Assembly (NCBI GenBank): GCA_910577015.1
Contig: CAJTKU010000003.1
Span: 124,001 to 188,000, forward strand
DNA from: an uncultured Lachnospiraceae bacterium
GTDB lineage: Bacteria; Bacillota; Clostridia; Lachnospirales; Lachnospiraceae
Length of the DNA stretch: 64,000 nucleotides
Direction: 5' to 3'
Program-made: the position numbers and the translations under genes
The notes under the pieces: model-generated
The model's database searches: none
The model's input: the letters and a program-made list of their open reading frames with translations, nothing else
Told to the model about the DNA's origin: nothing
Shown here: positions 37,675 through 47,196 of the stretch, piece by piece
How the letters are laid out: each line of letters opens with the position of its first letter
Position numbering within the stretch: position 1 is the stretch's first letter

Positions 37675-38562
37675 TTAGATATTTGATGAAGTATTCTTTT
37701 CATTATGACACAGGTAATAGCGAAAGGCTTCTGCGATATACTCGCAGCTCCCCATACCATACTTGGTATCGGTCACTGCTTTCAGGTAATCATTGGAATA
37801 GAGGTCAATAATCATGCTGCAATAATGGTTATCATCACCGACTAACCCGGACGGGGTGTTTCCATGGGCGTATGCAATCATTTCTTTGACCAGATTTTGT
37901 ACGCTGTCCGAAGCGACATCTTCTCCCTTGTGTGAAGCCAGTTTGAGAAACTTATCATCTGTTTTCATTTCCTCCGGGATTTGCGCTTGTAAGTCATCCA
38001 TGAGTTCAGGGAAATGTTCTAAATTATGTTTCATGGCTTCGGTGTACTTTTCGATACTGCCGAATTGTTTGATGGCAAGCTTGGCAACCTCGGACTCATG
38101 AGCTTTGATTTTCTGAATAAACATTTCAAAGTTCTCAACATTTCCCCAGTGCCTGATAATATCCTCGGTGCTGTTGTTTTTAAAATCTTCTAATGCTTTG
38201 ATGTAATCAGACAAGTCAAATTCTTTAAAACTCATACATTGTTCTCCTTTCTCTAAGCGGTTGAGAAGCTGTATAAGTCTGTCCGTCCGATTGCGCTTTA
38301 ACAGAAGTAACTCTTTTTGCTTTTTGAAAGCCTTTATTCTGTCAAAATCCGGTTTTTGCAGAATTTCTTTAATTTCCTTTAACTGATAGTCCAATTCTTT
38401 AAAAAATAGAATTTGCTGTAGTTTCTGCAGGGCTTCGTCGTCATATAAGCGATAGCCGGACTGTGTCAGCCCGCTTGGCTTTAACAGTCCGATTTCGTCA
38501 TAATATTGCAATGTGCGGGTGCTAATACCGGTTAATTCCGCAACCTGGCTTATGGTTCGCAT
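37675..38562 (-). CDS. MerR regulator with TipAS drug-binding domain
   Basis: 295 residues. The N-terminal MerR winged helix (TISQVAELTGISTRTLQYYDEIGLL) is followed by a coiled coil and a C-terminal TipAS domain ending DTKYGMGSCEYIAEAFRYY. TipA-type regulators bind thiopeptide-like or other large ligands and activate resistance genes. The ATG after AAAGGAG with nine-base spacing is chosen over a TTG that abuts the ribosome binding site. A standalone relative of its ligand domain is encoded at 49195. Confidence 0.9.
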   Translation of the reverse strand: MRTISQVAELTGISTRTLQYYDEIGLLKPSGLTQSGYRLYDDEALQKLQQILFFKELDYQLKEIKEILQKPDFDRIKAFKKQKELLLLKRNRTDRLIQLLNRLEKGEQCMSFKEFDLSDYIKALEDFKNNSTEDIIRHWGNVENFEMFIQKIKAHESEVAKLAIKQFGSIEKYTEAMKHNLEHFPELMDDLQAQIPEEMKTDDKFLKLASHKGEDVASDSVQNLVKEMIAYAHGNTPSGLVGDDNHYCSMIIDLYSNDYLKAVTDTKYGMGSCEYIAEAFRYYLCHNEKNTSSNI

Positions 38563-38635
38563 TCTTATCAACTCCTTTGAGAAAAGAATACAGTATCACG
38601 TAACGTGGGAGTCAATACTTTTTGCATGAAAAAAA

Positions 38636-39820
38636 TTATTTTTTACGGATAACGCCCATAATGATATTGTCGCAGTATCTGCATCGGTAATGTTCGTCAA
38701 CGGCTCCGACAATCGCGCCGCCGCAGGACGGGCATTTATCCTTGACAATCTTTCTGGCAAGCGCTGCTTTCAGCGTATCGCCATGCTTTTCCAGCGTACA
38801 ATTCAAAAGATAGCGCAGCCGCAGGGCGCCTCTGACAGATTTCAGGTTCCGGACCGGGTCTGCTGTACGGACAGGCAGATTTTCGGCATTTACAAACGGC
38901 GTCTTACACTGCGCGAAATATTGGGAGCAGCTGTCAGCCGTATTAATATACTTTATCTTTTTGCCCCTGAAAAAGATTACGGGGATAAACGCCAATATAA
39001 GTACAGCGCCGAAAAGTATGTTATCCATGATTTCCGCCTTAATCAGCGCAAAGGAAGAATACGGGCTTTTACCCGATAGTAACAGCTCCGTCAGATATTC
39101 CTTGTTGTGATAATGCGAAAAATTATCTATACAGGAAATAGCTGCAATAACGATTACGGATATCCCCAGAATCAGATAAAGCAGGAACCGGGTTCTTTTT
39201 CCCGCAAGATTATGCGCGGCATAGAAGTTCGGATTTTCCACCCCTTCCGATACATGGTTTTCAATACTGTAAAACCGGTTATTCGTCAGTACCCTTGCAT
39301 ACAAATTCGAATTATCGCAATAAGGACAGATGCCGGTATAATAAACCCGTTTTTCAATCGATGCGCCGCAATATCTGCATTCACAGATACATTTTTTACT
39401 GTCTAAAACAATCTGTTCTTTGTCGTTTACCTTGGTCAGTTCATATCCTTTCATGTATATTTTGCGATAAAAATGTAACTGCAGTCTGACCGTGCCTGCG
39501 CTTTTTCCCATAACCTCCGCCAAATCGCAATATGGAATATTTCCGTATAAATCGCCTTCAAAATAGCCGGAATAAAAATTGGCATTTCCAATCATTCGCC
39601 TGGATATAGCCGCCATCAACAAAAGGATTGTGCCGATGATAATAAGCGCAACGCATTCCGGCGTTGCTTTTGCTTCCAGAACCGTTCCTAGATTATCGTG
39701 GTAAAATGAGATTAAGGAAATCAACACATATAGGGACGAGGCGACAAAAAAGAGCCCGAATATCGTAAATACTACATTTTTCGTTTTCAAAAATTGAATT
39801 CTTTTTTCCCTGAGATACAT
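38636..39820 (-). CDS. Membrane protein with two zinc ribbons
   Basis: 394 residues. Two N-terminal membrane helices (about 18-38 and 57-75) are followed by a cytosolic segment with zinc ribbon 1 (CRYCG and CPYCD), two more helices (about 210-230 and 265-285) and a C-terminal zinc ribbon 2 (CPSCGG and CRYCD). An internal helix-turn-helix-like segment (IPYCDLAEVMGKSAGTVRLQL) lies after the second helix. Function is unknown; zinc ribbons on a membrane anchor suggest a sensor or assembly factor. It stands alone between MerR and a MITE-like repeat. Confidence 0.8.
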   Translation of the reverse strand: MYLREKRIQFLKTKNVVFTIFGLFFVASSLYVLISLISFYHDNLGTVLEAKATPECVALIIIGTILLLMAAISRRMIGNANFYSGYFEGDLYGNIPYCDLAEVMGKSAGTVRLQLHFYRKIYMKGYELTKVNDKEQIVLDSKKCICECRYCGASIEKRVYYTGICPYCDNSNLYARVLTNNRFYSIENHVSEGVENPNFYAAHNLAGKRTRFLLYLILGISVIVIAAISCIDNFSHYHNKEYLTELLLSGKSPYSSFALIKAEIMDNILFGAVLILAFIPVIFFRGKKIKYINTADSCSQYFAQCKTPFVNAENLPVRTADPVRNLKSVRGALRLRYLLNCTLEKHGDTLKAALARKIVKDKCPSCGGAIVGAVDEHYRCRYCDNIIMGVIRKK

Positions 39821-39949
39821 ATCTGAGTCTCCCTTTATCCAAAATTGGTATCACGCCGTAAGACGTATGAACCATCTGCGTGAAACAGGTTTGTATATTT
39901 GATTATAGAGCAACCGTCGATTATTTACAATTCATTTCATGGCAGTTGC

Positions 39950-40143
39950 CGTATTTTGCATTGCGACAGCCGTGGCGTGCATTTGTTCCAACAGGACACG
40001 TTCTCACTCGGGTAAAAACACAGCGGCACGTAGGAGGTTAAAATACAACCTCCCATGCCTTGGTACAAGGCATTGTCCGGTTGTTTTTACACGGTCCTTT
40101 ATGGAATCAAATGCACGCCACGGCTGCCACAATGCAAAATACG
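39950..40143. repeat. MITE-like element with about 40-bp inverted ends
   Basis: The left arm (39950-39988, containing GCCGTGGCGTGCATTTG) is the inverse of the right arm (40103-40143, CAAATGCACGCCACGGC). The inner part has smaller hairpins (GGAGGTT/AACCTCC and ATGCCTTG/CAAGGCAT) and a GTAAAAACA/TGTTTTTAC pair. No ORF is inside. A solitary copy of one arm lies at 53444-53493, so this is a dispersed repeat. It fills the gap 39821-40196. Confidence 0.75.
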
Positions 40144-40196
40144 AAAAACCCGTTTTGCCAGGTCTTTTTGGTGGAAAATAATGTCGTTTTCAGGAA

Positions 40197-40225
40197 TTTA
40201 CCAATAGGGGTAAATCTGGTATAAT
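40197..40225 (+). promoter_or_regulatory. Promoter for the DUF5412-like gene
   Basis: TTTACC (40197-40202), 17 bases, TATAAT (40220-40225). ATTTACC and GGTAAAT form a dyad over the -35 and spacer. Confidence 0.55.
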
Positions 40226-40280
40226 GAGTCAGGGGTTCAAAAAACAAAATTAATGGGCTGCAGATAAGGGGATTACAAAA

Positions 40281-40418
40281 GTGAAAGAGAAAAACGTCTG
40301 CCTGTATCACAGGATTATGCGAAGAGAAAACTTTGAAACAGCGGCAAATGACTGGCAGTGCTGGGAAAAAAATATAGTGGAAATAAGAAGCAGTCCCGGG
40401 AAATGTCCGGTCAAATGA
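40281..40418 (+). CDS. Short ORF, 45 residues
   Basis: GTG 40281 after AAGGGG opens a cysteine-containing frame (VKEKNVCLYHRIMRRENFE and on) ending TGA 40416-40418. It lies between the promoter and the membrane protein gene. No family is recognised; it could be a leader ORF. Confidence 0.35.
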   Translation: MKEKNVCLYHRIMRRENFETAANDWQCWEKNIVEIRSSPGKCPVK

Positions 40419-40431
40419 AAGGAAGAAAGAA

Positions 40432-41148
40432 ATGAAGAAAGAAATGAAAAAAGCAGGATTAGCAGTTGGTTGTATTTTAATTGTACTTACGGTTTTTTTG
40501 CCGGCCGGCGTTATATTGGCGGCCGGCTTTGGGTACACGTTTGAATTGGCAAGTTATCCGGTTTTTTCTGTCATAACGGCATTGGCGGCAATAAGCGCTG
40601 CCTTCCTCTTTACTGCCTGCAAAGATTTGACGGAAAACGGGGCCGCAGCTGCCCTGCTTGCGCTTGCGTTTCCGCTTTCATTGGTAAACGCTGCATTTTA
40701 CCTGTTTAAATCCGGCAGTTTTCCGGCTGCGGCAGCCTTGTTTCTTTATGTCTGCAGCTGTTGCTATTTAACGGCAAGGTATGCAAAGCCGTTGGCATTA
40801 AAAATAGTGGCGTTGGTGTTGTCCGGTCTGATGGCTCTGCCCATCGGATTCTTTGCATTTATTGCGCTGCTGTTCGGAAACATAGGACAAAACACGGTGG
40901 TATGGTCTGTCGCGTCGCCGGACGGTACTTACCGTGCAGAGGTAATCGACAGCGACCAGGGCGCGCTTGGAGGGGACACGCTTGTGGATGTATATGAAAA
41001 CAAGGGTTTTGATGCTTTTATTTTTCAGGTGGAAAAAACGCCCCAAACAGTATATTACGGTAATTGGGGCGAGTTTGAGGATATGGATATTTACTGGAAG
41101 AGCGATAATTGCCTGATAATAAACTCCCGTGAGTATATATTAAAATAA
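40432..41148 (+). CDS. Membrane protein with DUF5412-like C-terminus
   Basis: 238 residues with about four membrane helices in the first 150 and an extracellular C-terminal domain (SVASPDGTYRAEVIDSDQG, then IYWKSDNCLIINSREY) of the DUF5412 pattern. Start ATG after AAAGGAAG. Function is not known. It converges on the YfhO-like gene. Confidence 0.7.
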   Translation: MKKEMKKAGLAVGCILIVLTVFLPAGVILAAGFGYTFELASYPVFSVITALAAISAAFLFTACKDLTENGAAAALLALAFPLSLVNAAFYLFKSGSFPAAAALFLYVCSCCYLTARYAKPLALKIVALVLSGLMALPIGFFAFIALLFGNIGQNTVVWSVASPDGTYRAEVIDSDQGALGGDTLVDVYENKGFDAFIFQVEKTPQTVYYGNWGEFEDMDIYWKSDNCLIINSREYILK

Positions 41149-41196
41149 TGCAGTAAGAAAAAGGAAAGGGCGGTCCGGGAGCAGTGGAAAATATTG

Positions 41197-44100
41197 TCAG
41201 GGACTGGAAAGCTTGGCATCTTCCAGCGAAATCCACATGGCGGGTCTTACAAATGCAGAATGGCTGACATTGTTTCCCAATTCGTAAACACTGCCGTTTG
41301 CGCCGACTGTCAAGGCGTTCATAGGCGTATACAGGCCCGGATTGCGTATCCACCATTCGCATCCGTCTGTGCCTATAATATCTGCTGAATAGCCGTAATC
41401 TTTGTAAACGGCATCATACATTTGCTGCGTAAGGGTATAGCCGTCCCGGCAAAGCGCGGCGGCGCCGGCTGCAGGACTGCATATTGCCTGTTCGCTGTAA
41501 AATTGATTTTCGCCCATTTCGGCATTGACGTGAAAATATCGGATAATGTCGTCCCTATCCAAGAGGAAGATATAATCTTCAGTGTTGCTTCCTGCGTCGG
41601 TGTATTTGGAAGCGTCAGGGGCATTATCCAGATAGCTGAAAATTATCTGCTGTTTTTCTTTCTCGGTAAATGCATTTTCATAGAAATCATGGTTCAGCCA
41701 TTCCCTGACATAGGAGGTATCCCATGTGGCAGTCGGACTCCCTGAAGCGTATGGCAGATAGGCCAGCGCATATTTGCTGACAATCAGGGCCTTCTGGTCT
41801 TCCACGGCTAATACCACCCATTCAATCGGTTCCGTGCCGTTTCCCGGATTATTGTCCTGTTCAAAGCTTCCCATGAAAAATGTTTCCCGGCTGTACGCGT
41901 CGGGATTTTCTGATACGGGGGTATCCATTACCCGGACTGCATGTGCCTTGCCGGAAACAAAAAGGCATATCAGGTATATCATGCATACGCCTGCCGCGGC
42001 AAGGACGCCCCTTGCAGCATTTTTGACAAAAAATTTGCATCCTTCTTTTCTGTATAAAAAGAACCACGCCACAACCAATGCAAGGCAAAGAAAAGATATC
42101 ATTATGCCAGGCACAAATCCCTGCGGCACATATCGCAGTTCTATCGTATGCTCTCCGGCAGGCACGTCCGAAACCATCAGGAAAATCCCTGCCCCGGTAA
42201 AGGCAGTCGTCCTTTCTCCGTCCAGGTACACCCTCCAGCCCTTATCATAAGGAATGGAAAAGAAAATATGGCTTCGTCCCTCCGGATTTTCAAAGGAAGC
42301 TTTCAAATGGGAATCCGTTATTTTCTCCAAACAAACGGCCCCTTCCTTCTGGTATTCCCAGCATGCCTCCAGTACATCCGTATTTTCATAATAGATTTGC
42401 ACGTCTGTAATGCTTATGGTGTTCTCGCAAAGTTCTATCCTGATTGTCAGCATTTCCCCCGGACTTAAATCGATATAATCATCAAGGGAAAGAATGTCAT
42501 ATTGCCTTGTATGGAAATATAAGCCGGCGTCCACGCCGTTGAGATAAATATGGGCCATTTTCATGTTATCTGTATCCAGGTACAGATACAGAGGGTTTCT
42601 CTGGGAAACCGTAAAGGAATATTCAATATACGCTGCAGCCCCGAAGTCCATCTTCTGGTAAACGCCCCGCGGGTCAATCATTTCCAGGTTCTGCGTAACG
42701 ATATCATAATCCTGCTGTCTTGTAAAAATATCGTCCTCACAGCAGGCATTTCCCAGCAGTTCGTTTTGAAAGGCAAACTTATCGCTGCCGCAATCCACGG
42801 AAATATCCGTAAGATTCCCGTCGGTCAAAAAAGCCATGGAAAAGGCGTACGGATTTTCATAAACGCCTGTACCGTCAAGCTTGTCCACAAATACATAAGG
42901 CGCTTTGAGCGCACTGCCGGAGAGGAGATATTTCACCCCTAAGAAGCTGTCCATTGTCAGCGTGGAGCCCCTGTTGTACAGAACCCAGTTTCCGTTATTT
43001 CTGTAACCTGCCGCTTGCATGAATTGCTTAACCTGCGGCTTTTCGGTGGAACTGTAGTGCCCTAACCCGGCATAATCAAGCCACATCGCGTCGTTCATGG
43101 TTCTGTAAAAGTTTTTTTCCATACGGTAAAAGCCCGGGTCAATGCGGGATATCAGGTCTGCCTGCGGTTTGGCACAGTCTGCATACAGATTGTAGTAAAC
43201 TGCGGGCATTCCTTCGGGAGCTTCGTATATGTCGGCGCCGTTTATGCCAAGCTCGGTAAGCATGAGCGCCAATCCCAGAAGCGCTGCAGGGCGCGCAGTC
43301 TTTTTACGGTATAAGAAAAGGACCGTTGCGGATACAAGCGCGAAAACAATGCTTTCCACATAAGCCTTGTTTGTCATAAAAGGAAAAGGCTTCCGGGACA
43401 TAAGCGCAATGACGGCAAATATGGCAAGCAGCGCCGGCACAGCAGTCATTATCCGGTTTTTCAGAGTCATATCCTGACAGGATGCAAAGCCTTCCTTTGC
43501 CGTACTGATTAGCAGAAAGCAGAACAGAAAACTGTAGCGGAAAGGAAACCACATGGGGGTGTTAAAACCGTGCCACATCAAATCAATGCCCTTCAGATAG
43601 AAGGAAAAGAAAAAAATGACAAACAAGAGCAGGGTTCCCACTTTCCGCTTTAGCGGAATTTTATTGCTCAGGAAAAAGACGCCTGCAAAAAATAAAACCA
43701 AGATGCCGCAATAAATATTGGGCATCCCCGTCATAAGGCTTTCCGTGCTTCGGGGCAGTAATTTCACAAAGACGTCATTCCAGTAAAAATTCGGCTCCAT
43801 TGAAAGCGTGTTCCATTGAATAGGGCTTTTGACGTCCTCTAAAGAATATTTTGCAGGGAGAAGCAGCCACATGCATATTCCGCCGGCTAACAGGGAGGAG
43901 ACGGAAAAGATGAGGGAATGTTTCCATTTCAACCGCAGCTTTTCCCCGTTTGCGCAGAGAAGGTAATAAAGATAATAAAGAACACAGAAAATGCAAATCA
44001 TATAACCGATGTAATAGCTGGTAAGAAGTGCATAAGCCAATGAAGCAATATATAAAAAGGGCTTTTTTTCATCAATCAGCTTCTTGATGCCGAGTATGAC

Positions 44101-44628
44101 GATTGGCAGGGCATAAATGGCGTCAAACCACATAATGTTGGAAATATAAAAAAGTGTATATGACATCAGCGCATATGCGGAGGAAAAAATCAGGTTGCTG
44201 CATTTTTTTTCTTCATAATTTGCCAGTGTGTAAAAAGAAAGTCCGCACAGGCCCAGCTTTGCCATGGAAATCCATGCGGCTAAGCCGGGAATTTCTTTTA
44301 TGCCGCATAACAGGAACAGGAAGTTAAACGGGCTCATCAGGTAATATGCCGTAAAACCAAACATATCCCCGCCCAGTGTTTTGGAAAATGTATAAAAAAA
44401 TCCATGCTCTTTTACAGCGGCCGTAAAGTACGAAAAATAGGATACATACTGGTTATCCATATCGCAGACAAGCCAGCTGTTTTCTCCGAAAGGATACAGT
44501 CCCCTTGTCCGGCAGATGATAAGCATTACCATTACCGGTAGGAAAAAGGCAAGGATGCTGTATATTATCCATTTGCCGTCCTTTATTTTCCGAAAAAAGT
44601 TATGGGGATAGATTCTGAATTTGTTCAT
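41197..44628 (-). CDS. YfhO-family membrane protein fused to DUF6273
   Basis: 1143 residues. The first about 880 are a YfhO-family protein: some 13 membrane helices and a large extracellular part (PAGEHTIELRYVPQGFVPG before the last helix), related to GT-C-type transferases implicated in sugar transfer to lipoteichoic acid. The last about 235 residues form a DUF6273-like extracellular domain (EPIEWVVLAVE, YVREWLNHDF, CEWWIRNPG, FVRPAMWI). YfhO proteins are usually 850-900 residues, so the tail is an added domain. It is a single uninterrupted frame with a good start. The DUF6273 domain has no assigned activity. Confidence 0.85.
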   Translation of the reverse strand: MNKFRIYPHNFFRKIKDGKWIIYSILAFFLPVMVMLIICRTRGLYPFGENSWLVCDMDNQYVSYFSYFTAAVKEHGFFYTFSKTLGGDMFGFTAYYLMSPFNFLFLLCGIKEIPGLAAWISMAKLGLCGLSFYTLANYEEKKCSNLIFSSAYALMSYTLFYISNIMWFDAIYALPIVILGIKKLIDEKKPFLYIASLAYALLTSYYIGYMICIFCVLYYLYYLLCANGEKLRLKWKHSLIFSVSSLLAGGICMWLLLPAKYSLEDVKSPIQWNTLSMEPNFYWNDVFVKLLPRSTESLMTGMPNIYCGILVLFFAGVFFLSNKIPLKRKVGTLLLFVIFFFSFYLKGIDLMWHGFNTPMWFPFRYSFLFCFLLISTAKEGFASCQDMTLKNRIMTAVPALLAIFAVIALMSRKPFPFMTNKAYVESIVFALVSATVLFLYRKKTARPAALLGLALMLTELGINGADIYEAPEGMPAVYYNLYADCAKPQADLISRIDPGFYRMEKNFYRTMNDAMWLDYAGLGHYSSTEKPQVKQFMQAAGYRNNGNWVLYNRGSTLTMDSFLGVKYLLSGSALKAPYVFVDKLDGTGVYENPYAFSMAFLTDGNLTDISVDCGSDKFAFQNELLGNACCEDDIFTRQQDYDIVTQNLEMIDPRGVYQKMDFGAAAYIEYSFTVSQRNPLYLYLDTDNMKMAHIYLNGVDAGLYFHTRQYDILSLDDYIDLSPGEMLTIRIELCENTISITDVQIYYENTDVLEACWEYQKEGAVCLEKITDSHLKASFENPEGRSHIFFSIPYDKGWRVYLDGERTTAFTGAGIFLMVSDVPAGEHTIELRYVPQGFVPGIMISFLCLALVVAWFFLYRKEGCKFFVKNAARGVLAAAGVCMIYLICLFVSGKAHAVRVMDTPVSENPDAYSRETFFMGSFEQDNNPGNGTEPIEWVVLAVEDQKALIVSKYALAYLPYASGSPTATWDTSYVREWLNHDFYENAFTEKEKQQIIFSYLDNAPDASKYTDAGSNTEDYIFLLDRDDIIRYFHVNAEMGENQFYSEQAICSPAAGAAALCRDGYTLTQQMYDAVYKDYGYSADIIGTDGCEWWIRNPGLYTPMNALTVGANGSVYELGNNVSHSAFVRPAMWISLEDAKLSSP

Positions 44629-44749
44629 TTTTTTCTCCGTTCCAAAGCGTTTCTACTACATACTTAATATATTGAGTATAATCAAGAAGTTAAGCATAGT
44701 CAAGTCATTAAGCATGTTAATGTAGATAAGAGAAATGGAGGGAAGCATT

Positions 44750-44953
44750 TTGATTTCTTATGAACCATTGTTTGAGACTATGCAGAAAAAGGGCATTACA
44801 GAGTATAATTTGATATATAAACAGGGGATGTCTGCCAATACGATACACCGGATAAAAAAAGGACTTCCTTTTACCACGGAAACGTTGGATACCCTTTGCT
44901 ATATACTGGATTGTGAAGTGTCGGATATTTTAAGGCATGACAAGACAAAGTAG
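44750..44953 (+). CDS. Small XRE-family regulator (YozG-like)
   Basis: A 67-residue Cro/C1-type helix-turn-helix protein (LYKQGMSANTIHRIKKG pattern) of the YozG type, common in Clostridia. TTG 44750 has GGAGGG six bases upstream and gives the usual ISYEPLFETM beginning; ATG 44735 would bury that site. It is divergent from the YfhO-like gene and may regulate it or itself. Confidence 0.78.
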   Translation: MISYEPLFETMQKKGITEYNLIYKQGMSANTIHRIKKGLPFTTETLDTLCYILDCEVSDILRHDKTK

Positions 44954-45061
44954 GATGTCTTTGCATTTGGGAAAGGGTAAATGCCACCAAAAGATGGAAA
45001 TAAATGTATGCAAATGTTATAATGACGAAGATAAAAGTCCGTAAGGAGGGGAAGGATTGTA

Positions 45062-45628
45062 ATGGATGTTTACGAAAATTGTCCCGTATTGGAAAATGAT
45101 AAATTATTGGTGAGGCTGATTCGGGAAGAAGATGCCGATGATTTACTGCAGGTATACAGTGATAAAAATGCGCTGCCGTTTTTCAACGGAGACAACTGCA
45201 ACGGCAGCAACTTTTATTGTGCAGTCAGGGAGGACATGGTAAATACAATCAAGTACTGGCTGATAGAGTACCACGAAAACCGTGGCTTTGTGCGTTTTTC
45301 CATTGTAGATAAAAAAGAGGGAAAAGCCATCGGGACAATCGAAATGTTTACAAGAAGAGCGCAGGATTTCTATAATGACTGCGGAATCTTAAGGCTGGAT
45401 GTGGGAAGCGCACACGAAAAGCAGGAGACGCTTTATGAAATTTTATCGCTTGTCACAGAGCCGTTCTATGAGTGGTTTGGATGCCTTAAAATGGCAACGA
45501 AAGCGGCGCCTTATGCCATAGAACGGATAGAAGCGTTAAAGAAATCGGGTTATAAAAAATCTGAAGAACCACTGATTGGGCATCATCGGAATATTGCCTA
45601 TTACGATTACTGGGTAATCAGAAAATAA
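45062..45628 (+). CDS. GNAT-family acetyltransferase
   Basis: 188 residues of the RimJ/RimL-type GNAT fold: VRLIREEDADDLLQVYSD at the start, the middle strand KAIGTIEMFTRR and the C-terminal ALKKSGYKKSEEP. The acetyl-CoA loop is poorly conserved, so activity is uncertain. Strong ribosome binding site AAGGAGGGG. It lies 22 bases before the EamA transporter gene and is probably co-transcribed. Confidence 0.78.
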   Translation: MDVYENCPVLENDKLLVRLIREEDADDLLQVYSDKNALPFFNGDNCNGSNFYCAVREDMVNTIKYWLIEYHENRGFVRFSIVDKKEGKAIGTIEMFTRRAQDFYNDCGILRLDVGSAHEKQETLYEILSLVTEPFYEWFGCLKMATKAAPYAIERIEALKKSGYKKSEEPLIGHHRNIAYYDYWVIRK

Positions 45629-45650
45629 CGATAAGGCGGCAGGAAAAGAA

Positions 45651-46514
45651 ATGTGGATTGTTATGGCGGTTTTATCCGCATTTTTTGCGGGAATTACTTC
45701 GATTCTGGCAAAATGCGGCATTAAGAAGACGGACCCGGATGTGGCGACTGCCCTCCGCACAATCGTGGTGCTGGCGTTTTCCTGGCTCATGGTATTTTTG
45801 ACAGGAGCGGCAGGCGGCATCAGAAATGTTACTTCGGCACAGCTTCTGTTTCTTATGTTGTCCGGACTTGCCACGGGGGCGTCGTGGATTTGTTATTTTA
45901 AGGCGTTGTCCATGGGCAATGTCAACAAGGTGGTGCCGGTTGACAAGTCCAGCACCATTTTGTCCGTACTTCTGGCCATGGTTTTGTTTCAGGAAACAGG
46001 GCATCTGGCAGTCAGGCTTTTCTTTACGGCGATTCTGGCTGCAGGCATTTTCCTGATGGTGGAAAAAAAGAAAAACGTCACAGAAAACGAAGATGGCAGG
46101 TGGATGTTTTATGCGGTTTTATCCGCCGTGTTTGCTGCGCTTACCTCTATCCTTGCCAAAATCGGCATGACCGGCGTGGACTCCAATCTCGGGACGGCAA
46201 TCCGTACAGGTATTGTACTGGTTATGGCATGGGTGGTCGTCCTGATGAAGGGGAAACAAAAATCTGTCAGGACTGTGGATAAGAAGGAGCTGCTGTTTCT
46301 GGTCCTTTCGGGTATTGCGACGGGAGCCTCGTGGCTCTGCTACTATTATGCCATCCAGAACGGAATCGTCAGTGTGGTTGTGCCGATTGATAAACTGAGC
46401 ATTGTTGTGACGGTAGTGTTTTCCGGCATTGTACTGAAAGAAAAGATTGGCAAAAAGGCGCTGGCAGGGCTTCTGCTTATGGTGGCGGGAACGGTTGGCA
46501 TGGCATTGGCGTAG
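45651..46514 (+). CDS. EamA-family (DMT) transporter
   Basis: 287 residues with ten membrane helices formed by two EamA repeats. Both halves share MFYAVLSAVFAALTSILAKIG-like and GIATGASWLCYYYAI-like segments, a clear internal duplication. DMT transporters export small metabolites or drugs; the substrate cannot be told. It follows the acetyltransferase and is ended by the multi-hairpin region at 46513. Confidence 0.88.
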   Translation: MWIVMAVLSAFFAGITSILAKCGIKKTDPDVATALRTIVVLAFSWLMVFLTGAAGGIRNVTSAQLLFLMLSGLATGASWICYFKALSMGNVNKVVPVDKSSTILSVLLAMVLFQETGHLAVRLFFTAILAAGIFLMVEKKKNVTENEDGRWMFYAVLSAVFAALTSILAKIGMTGVDSNLGTAIRTGIVLVMAWVVVLMKGKQKSVRTVDKKELLFLVLSGIATGASWLCYYYAIQNGIVSVVVPIDKLSIVVTVVFSGIVLKEKIGKKALAGLLLMVAGTVGMALA

Positions 46515-46626
46515 CGTGGAAAGTACTTCTAATAGCTCATGCCAGAGGGCATTTCGCTAAGAAGTACTAAGTTCCACGCTTGAGAAATGCCTGAAATGCG
46601 GCATTTCTCGGCGGAACTTTAGTTCC
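46513..46626 (+). other. Three consecutive hairpins after the transporter gene
   Basis: Hairpin 1 pairs AGCGTGGA (46513-46520) with TCCACGCT (46573-46580), with an inner AGTACTTCT/AGAAGTACT. Hairpin 2 pairs GAGAAATGC with GCATTTCTC (46582-46609). Hairpin 3 is GGAACT/AGTTCC. No T-run follows, so it is not a plain terminator; a structured RNA or repetitive palindrome is possible. Confidence 0.6.
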
Positions 46627-46659
46627 GTGGGATTTTGCAAGAAGGGAGGATTTTTGATA

Positions 46660-47193
46660 ATGCAATATACGGCTGCATATGAAGCGCCCATTGGCCGCCT
46701 TTTGCTTGCGGGGGATGAAGCGGGACTTACGGGGCTGTGGATGGAAGGCGGTAAGTATTTTGGTGACACGCTTGCCGCAGGGCATATAAAAAAAGAAATC
46801 CCTGTCCTTAAGGAGACAAAACGCTGGCTGGCTCTTTATTTTTCGGGGAGGGAACCGGAGTTTATGCCGCTCCTTCATCTGACCGGCTCCCCTTTTCGGA
46901 TGACGGTATGGGAAATCCTGCAACAGATACCATATGGAAAGACGATGACCTACGGCGAAATTTCGCTTCTGGCAGCGGAGAAGATGGGGAAATCACGCAT
47001 GTCGGCGCAGGCGGTGGGCAATGCGGTAGGACACAATCCGGTTTCCATCCTGATTCCCTGCCACAGGGTAATCGGTGCGGACGGCAGCCTGACCGGATAT
47101 GCGGGAGGCGTGGATAAAAAAGCGGCGCTGCTTACGCTGGAGGGCGTTGACATGTCAGCTTTATATATTCCGGTGAAAGGGACGGCCTTATAA
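46660..47193 (+). CDS. ogt: Methylated-DNA-protein cysteine methyltransferase
   Basis: 177 residues, an Ogt-type O6-alkylguanine transferase. It has an N-terminal ribonuclease-like domain (QYTAAYEAPIGRLLLAGDE) and the DNA-binding C-terminal domain with acceptor cysteine in IPCHRV and QAVGNAVGHNP. It repairs O6-methylguanine by irreversible transfer to the cysteine. ATG 46660 follows GGGAGGA by nine bases. A second protein of the same superfamily is encoded four bases downstream. Confidence 0.94.
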   Translation: MQYTAAYEAPIGRLLLAGDEAGLTGLWMEGGKYFGDTLAAGHIKKEIPVLKETKRWLALYFSGREPEFMPLLHLTGSPFRMTVWEILQQIPYGKTMTYGEISLLAAEKMGKSRMSAQAVGNAVGHNPVSILIPCHRVIGADGSLTGYAGGVDKKAALLTLEGVDMSALYIPVKGTAL

Positions 47194-47196
47194 GAG

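Noticed and set aside
40281..40418. Short ORF as a confirmed gene
   Set aside because: Only a ribosome binding site supports it; listed with low confidence and not used in any argument.
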